DNA from: Candidatus Sumerlaeota bacterium
GTDB lineage: Bacteria > Sumerlaeota > Sumerlaeia > MVZB01 > JAJFLK01
DNA: 8,476 bases
Direction of reading: 5' to 3'
Assembly (NCBI GenBank): GCA_021772735.1
Contig: JAJFLK010000049.1
Coordinates: 1 to 8,476, forward strand
Shown here: positions 7,244 through 8,476 of the stretch, one piece after another
Layout of the letters: every line of letters begins with the position of its first letter
Numbering within the stretch: position 1 is the first letter of the stretch
Made by a program: the position numbers and the translations under genes
Notes under the pieces: generated by a model
Told to the model about the DNA's origin: nothing
What the model saw: the letters and a program-made list of their open reading frames with translations, nothing else
Database searches by the model: none

Positions 7244-7257
7244 TGCTCGCGCGAGCA
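7244..7257. repeat. Perfect 14-base palindrome in the pynP leader
   Basis: tgctcgcgcgagca is its own reverse complement. It lies about 50 bases upstream of the pynP start codon and could be a dimeric repressor site or, in RNA, an imperfect short stem. There is no direct evidence of function. Confidence 0.45.
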
Positions 7258-7328
7258 CCGGGCTCGCGCCGGATTCAGATGTTTAGCTTCGGTCTCGCTT
7301 CGTTCTGTCCAGCCCCCATGAAGGGGGA

Positions 7329-7358
7329 TATATAACCGCCCTGCGGGCGCAATGGCAA
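7329..7358 (-). promoter_or_regulatory. Candidate sigma70-type promoter for pynP
   Basis: On the minus strand TTGCCA (7358-7353, five of six to TTGACA) and TATATA (7334-7329, four of six to TATAAT) are 18 bases apart. The spacer contains the palindrome cgccc-tgc-gggcg (7337-7349), a plausible operator position. A transcript from here would have a leader of roughly 130 bases and begin near the ccccc/ggggg dyad at 7313-7327. This is pattern matching only. Confidence 0.35.
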
Positions 7359-7361
7359 GGC

Positions 7362-7396
7362 CCGTCGGCCGGATTCGGGGCGTCGTAGGCCGACGG
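7362..7396. repeat. Nine-base-pair dyad
   Basis: ccgtcggcc (7362-7370) pairs perfectly with ggccgacgg (7388-7396) across a 17-base loop. After one C-C mismatch the stem extends two more pairs (7359-7360 with 7398-7399). It has no T-run on either side and lies just upstream of the candidate pynP promoter, so it could be a folded RNA, a protein site or part of the repeat element that follows. Confidence 0.5.
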
Positions 7397-7423
7397 CCCA
7401 TTATGGAGCAGGCGGAGCGAGGA

Positions 7424-7570
7424 GAAGAGAAACCACAGATTTCACCGATTAAGAAACGGGATTGCTTGCAAGGGAAATGCCTTGGTCCTCGCCTCCCTTT
7501 GAGCCCCTTGATCCCCGTGGTTCGCCTTTCTTCAAATCTGTGAAATCTGTGCAATCTGTGGTTTCTCTTC
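7424..7570. repeat. Intergenic inverted-repeat element with 9-base periodic units
   Basis: The 18 bases at 7424-7441 (gaagagaaaccacagatt) are the exact reverse complement of 7553-7570, enclosing about 110 bases. Inside the right arm the unit aaatctgtg is repeated (7534-7542, 7543-7551) and followed by caatctgtg (7552-7560); degenerate units continue at 7583-7600. The left arm holds related reversed units (cacagattt, caccgatta). Farther out, ggcggagcgagga at 7411-7423 is partly matched in reverse by sequence around 7601-7613. There is no open frame for a transposase. Such AATCTGTG-type runs resemble short dispersed intergenic repeats of many environmental bacteria; that comparison is from memory. 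Confidence 0.7.
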
Positions 7571-7762
7571 ATTGCGTTCTTCGAATCTGCGAAATCTCCC
7601 TCCTTTGCTCCGCTACGGCGGGCGGGACGGATTTCCCTTCGTCCTTCTCCCGTCAAGCCACACCCCGGATCATCCGATAAAGTAATGTTAAGGGCGCGTA
7701 CGCCAGGGCTCAAGCCGGCCGATCGCGCGCTCCCTCCATCTCCCTCATCCCGACGACCTCCC

Positions 7763-7766
7763 AGGA
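7763..7766 (+). promoter_or_regulatory. Shine-Dalgarno for the 7776 gene
   Basis: AGGA with nine bases to the ATG at 7776 supports that start. I see no clear -35/-10 pair upstream of it. Confidence 0.55.
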
Positions 7767-7775
7767 AATAGAACA

Positions 7776-8476
7776 ATGACCTCCAACCTCGACAAACTGA
7801 ATCTCACCCATTCCGGAATCTGGCGGATTCCGATGGCCTCGATCCTGGTGGGCATAATCGCCGTCGCTGCGGCAGGGCCGCACGAGGACGCGGTTCGAGC
7901 TGAAACCGAAGGCGTCGCCTTGTCCGCTTCTCGGGCTTCCGGGGCCTCGGGGGCTTCGTCGGCATATAGCACGACATCGATCACGCCCCGTCGCTTGCCG
8001 CCCACGGATCGATTCGATTTCCGTGGCGAGCATGCCGGGGTGATCTTCACGCCGGGCGGATACCGCGAGGTCAATCTCGGCCCGGGCGTCTCCGGATACG
8101 AGTTCACGCCGCACGGTGGCGGCCACGGCGGTTACGGCAGGCCTTCGGTTTATGTCCCCTATTACGGTTCGGGCAATGGAAGCCTGACCGAGCCGGTCGC
8201 GCTCGGGGCGAGCTACGAGATCGTCCATCGCGCAATCGACTCCTCGGTCAAACCCGGAGCCGACGCGGGCCGCCGGGCACACCTGCGCGAGGTCGTCGTC
8301 CCGGGTCAATACGTCCAGCTCTATAAACCGGCGGTCTATGAGATCGGCAACGACGGCCGCGAGCATTTGGTCGAAGCCGAACAGACGATCCGCGTGCCCA
8401 AAGTCCGCATCGTTATCGACGCCGTTCCGGGGTCCTCGCCCGCATCCGCGCATCAAAACCGCGTCACGCCGGGCGA
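7776..8476 (+). CDS. Predicted exported protein of unknown function (5' part)
   Basis: The frame is open from ATG 7776 to the end of the window (233 codons, no stop), so the C-terminus is missing. The N-terminus is polar, then residues about 18-33 form a hydrophobic segment (IPMASILVGIIAVAAA), consistent with a signal peptide or membrane anchor; an Ala-rich end suggests signal peptidase cleavage near residue 33. A Ser/Ala/Gly-rich linker (about 48-63) follows. The next region has two similar pieces, IFTPGGY (90-96) and EFTPHGG (109-115), and a Gly/His/Tyr-rich stretch (113-135, ending VPYYGSGNG). The last visible part (about 137-217) is more regular, with strand-like segments such as REVVVPGQYVQLYKPAVYE and VPKVRIVIDAVPG. 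I do not recognise the family. GC-rich third positions and a good Shine-Dalgarno support it against an overlapping minus-strand frame. Confidence 0.75.
   Translation, partial: MTSNLDKLNLTHSGIWRIPMASILVGIIAVAAAGPHEDAVRAETEGVALSASRASGASGASSAYSTTSITPRRLPPTDRFDFRGEHAGVIFTPGGYREVNLGPGVSGYEFTPHGGGHGGYGRPSVYVPYYGSGNGSLTEPVALGASYEIVHRAIDSSVKPGADAGRRAHLREVVVPGQYVQLYKPAVYEIGNDGREHLVEAEQTIRVPKVRIVIDAVPGSSPASAHQNRVTPG

Larger units (their letters stand above)
7194..7775. other. 582-base non-coding region between divergent genes
   Basis: I see no convincing gene here. The pynP side holds a Shine-Dalgarno and a candidate minus-strand promoter, and the other side a Shine-Dalgarno for the gene at 7776. In between are several dyads: a perfect 14-base palindrome (7244-7257), a ccccc/ggggg hairpin (7313-7327), a cgccc/gggcg hairpin (7337-7349), a long-armed hairpin (7362-7396), and the 7424-7570 inverted-repeat element. 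A minus-strand open frame across the region overlaps the pynP start and translates the repeat into low-complexity sequence, so it is discounted. Confidence 0.7.

Noticed and set aside
7138..7776. A 212-residue minus-strand open frame across the intergenic region
   Set aside because: It overlaps the start of pynP in another frame and its central part is a translation of the AATCTGTG repeat; composition is low-complexity and no motif is seen.
7710..8456. A 248-residue minus-strand open frame at the right end
   Set aside because: It lies opposite the plus-strand gene from 7776, which has a good Shine-Dalgarno, a signal-like segment and an unbroken frame to the edge. The minus frame shows no recognisable motif. 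Not fully excluded.

Overview
The window looks like chromosome from a GC-rich Gram-negative bacterium, with mostly housekeeping genes around a small cluster of less familiar ones. The Gram-negative call rests on a lipid A-type (LpxL/HtrB) acyltransferase. The organism cannot be named from sequence alone. The ybeY-era pair, monofunctional HisB, STAS proteins and a pilus-assembly-like membrane protein would fit Planctomycetota or a related uncultured lineage, but this is a weak inference.

Layout: 1-1178 (+) holds the 3' end of ybeY overlapping era by four bases, a ribosome-maturation pair. 1312-2787 (+) is a single-pass membrane protein with a large soluble domain, loosely like PilO/Amuc_1100 proteins, possibly with its own promoter. 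2899-4091 (+) holds two STAS-domain genes in tandem, the first fused to TPR repeats; no anti-sigma kinase gene is visible. 4138-5109 (+) is the acyltransferase. These last three genes have short gaps and one direction and could be one transcript.

The minus strand then carries hisB (5159-5755, histidine synthesis) and, upstream of it, a pyrimidine-nucleoside phosphorylase gene (5886-7193) with a GTG start and a strong Shine-Dalgarno. hisB converges on the acyltransferase gene. Next is a 582-base non-coding stretch (7194-7775) between divergent genes. It is rich in dyads and contains an 18-base perfect inverted repeat around units of about 9 bases, resembling a dispersed intergenic repeat. The window ends inside a plus-strand gene (from 7776) for a predicted exported protein of unknown function.

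I found no CRISPR array, tRNA, rRNA, transposase or defence system. The points most worth a second look are the STAS-TPR/STAS pair beside an envelope acyltransferase, the unrecognised membrane protein, and the intergenic repeat element.
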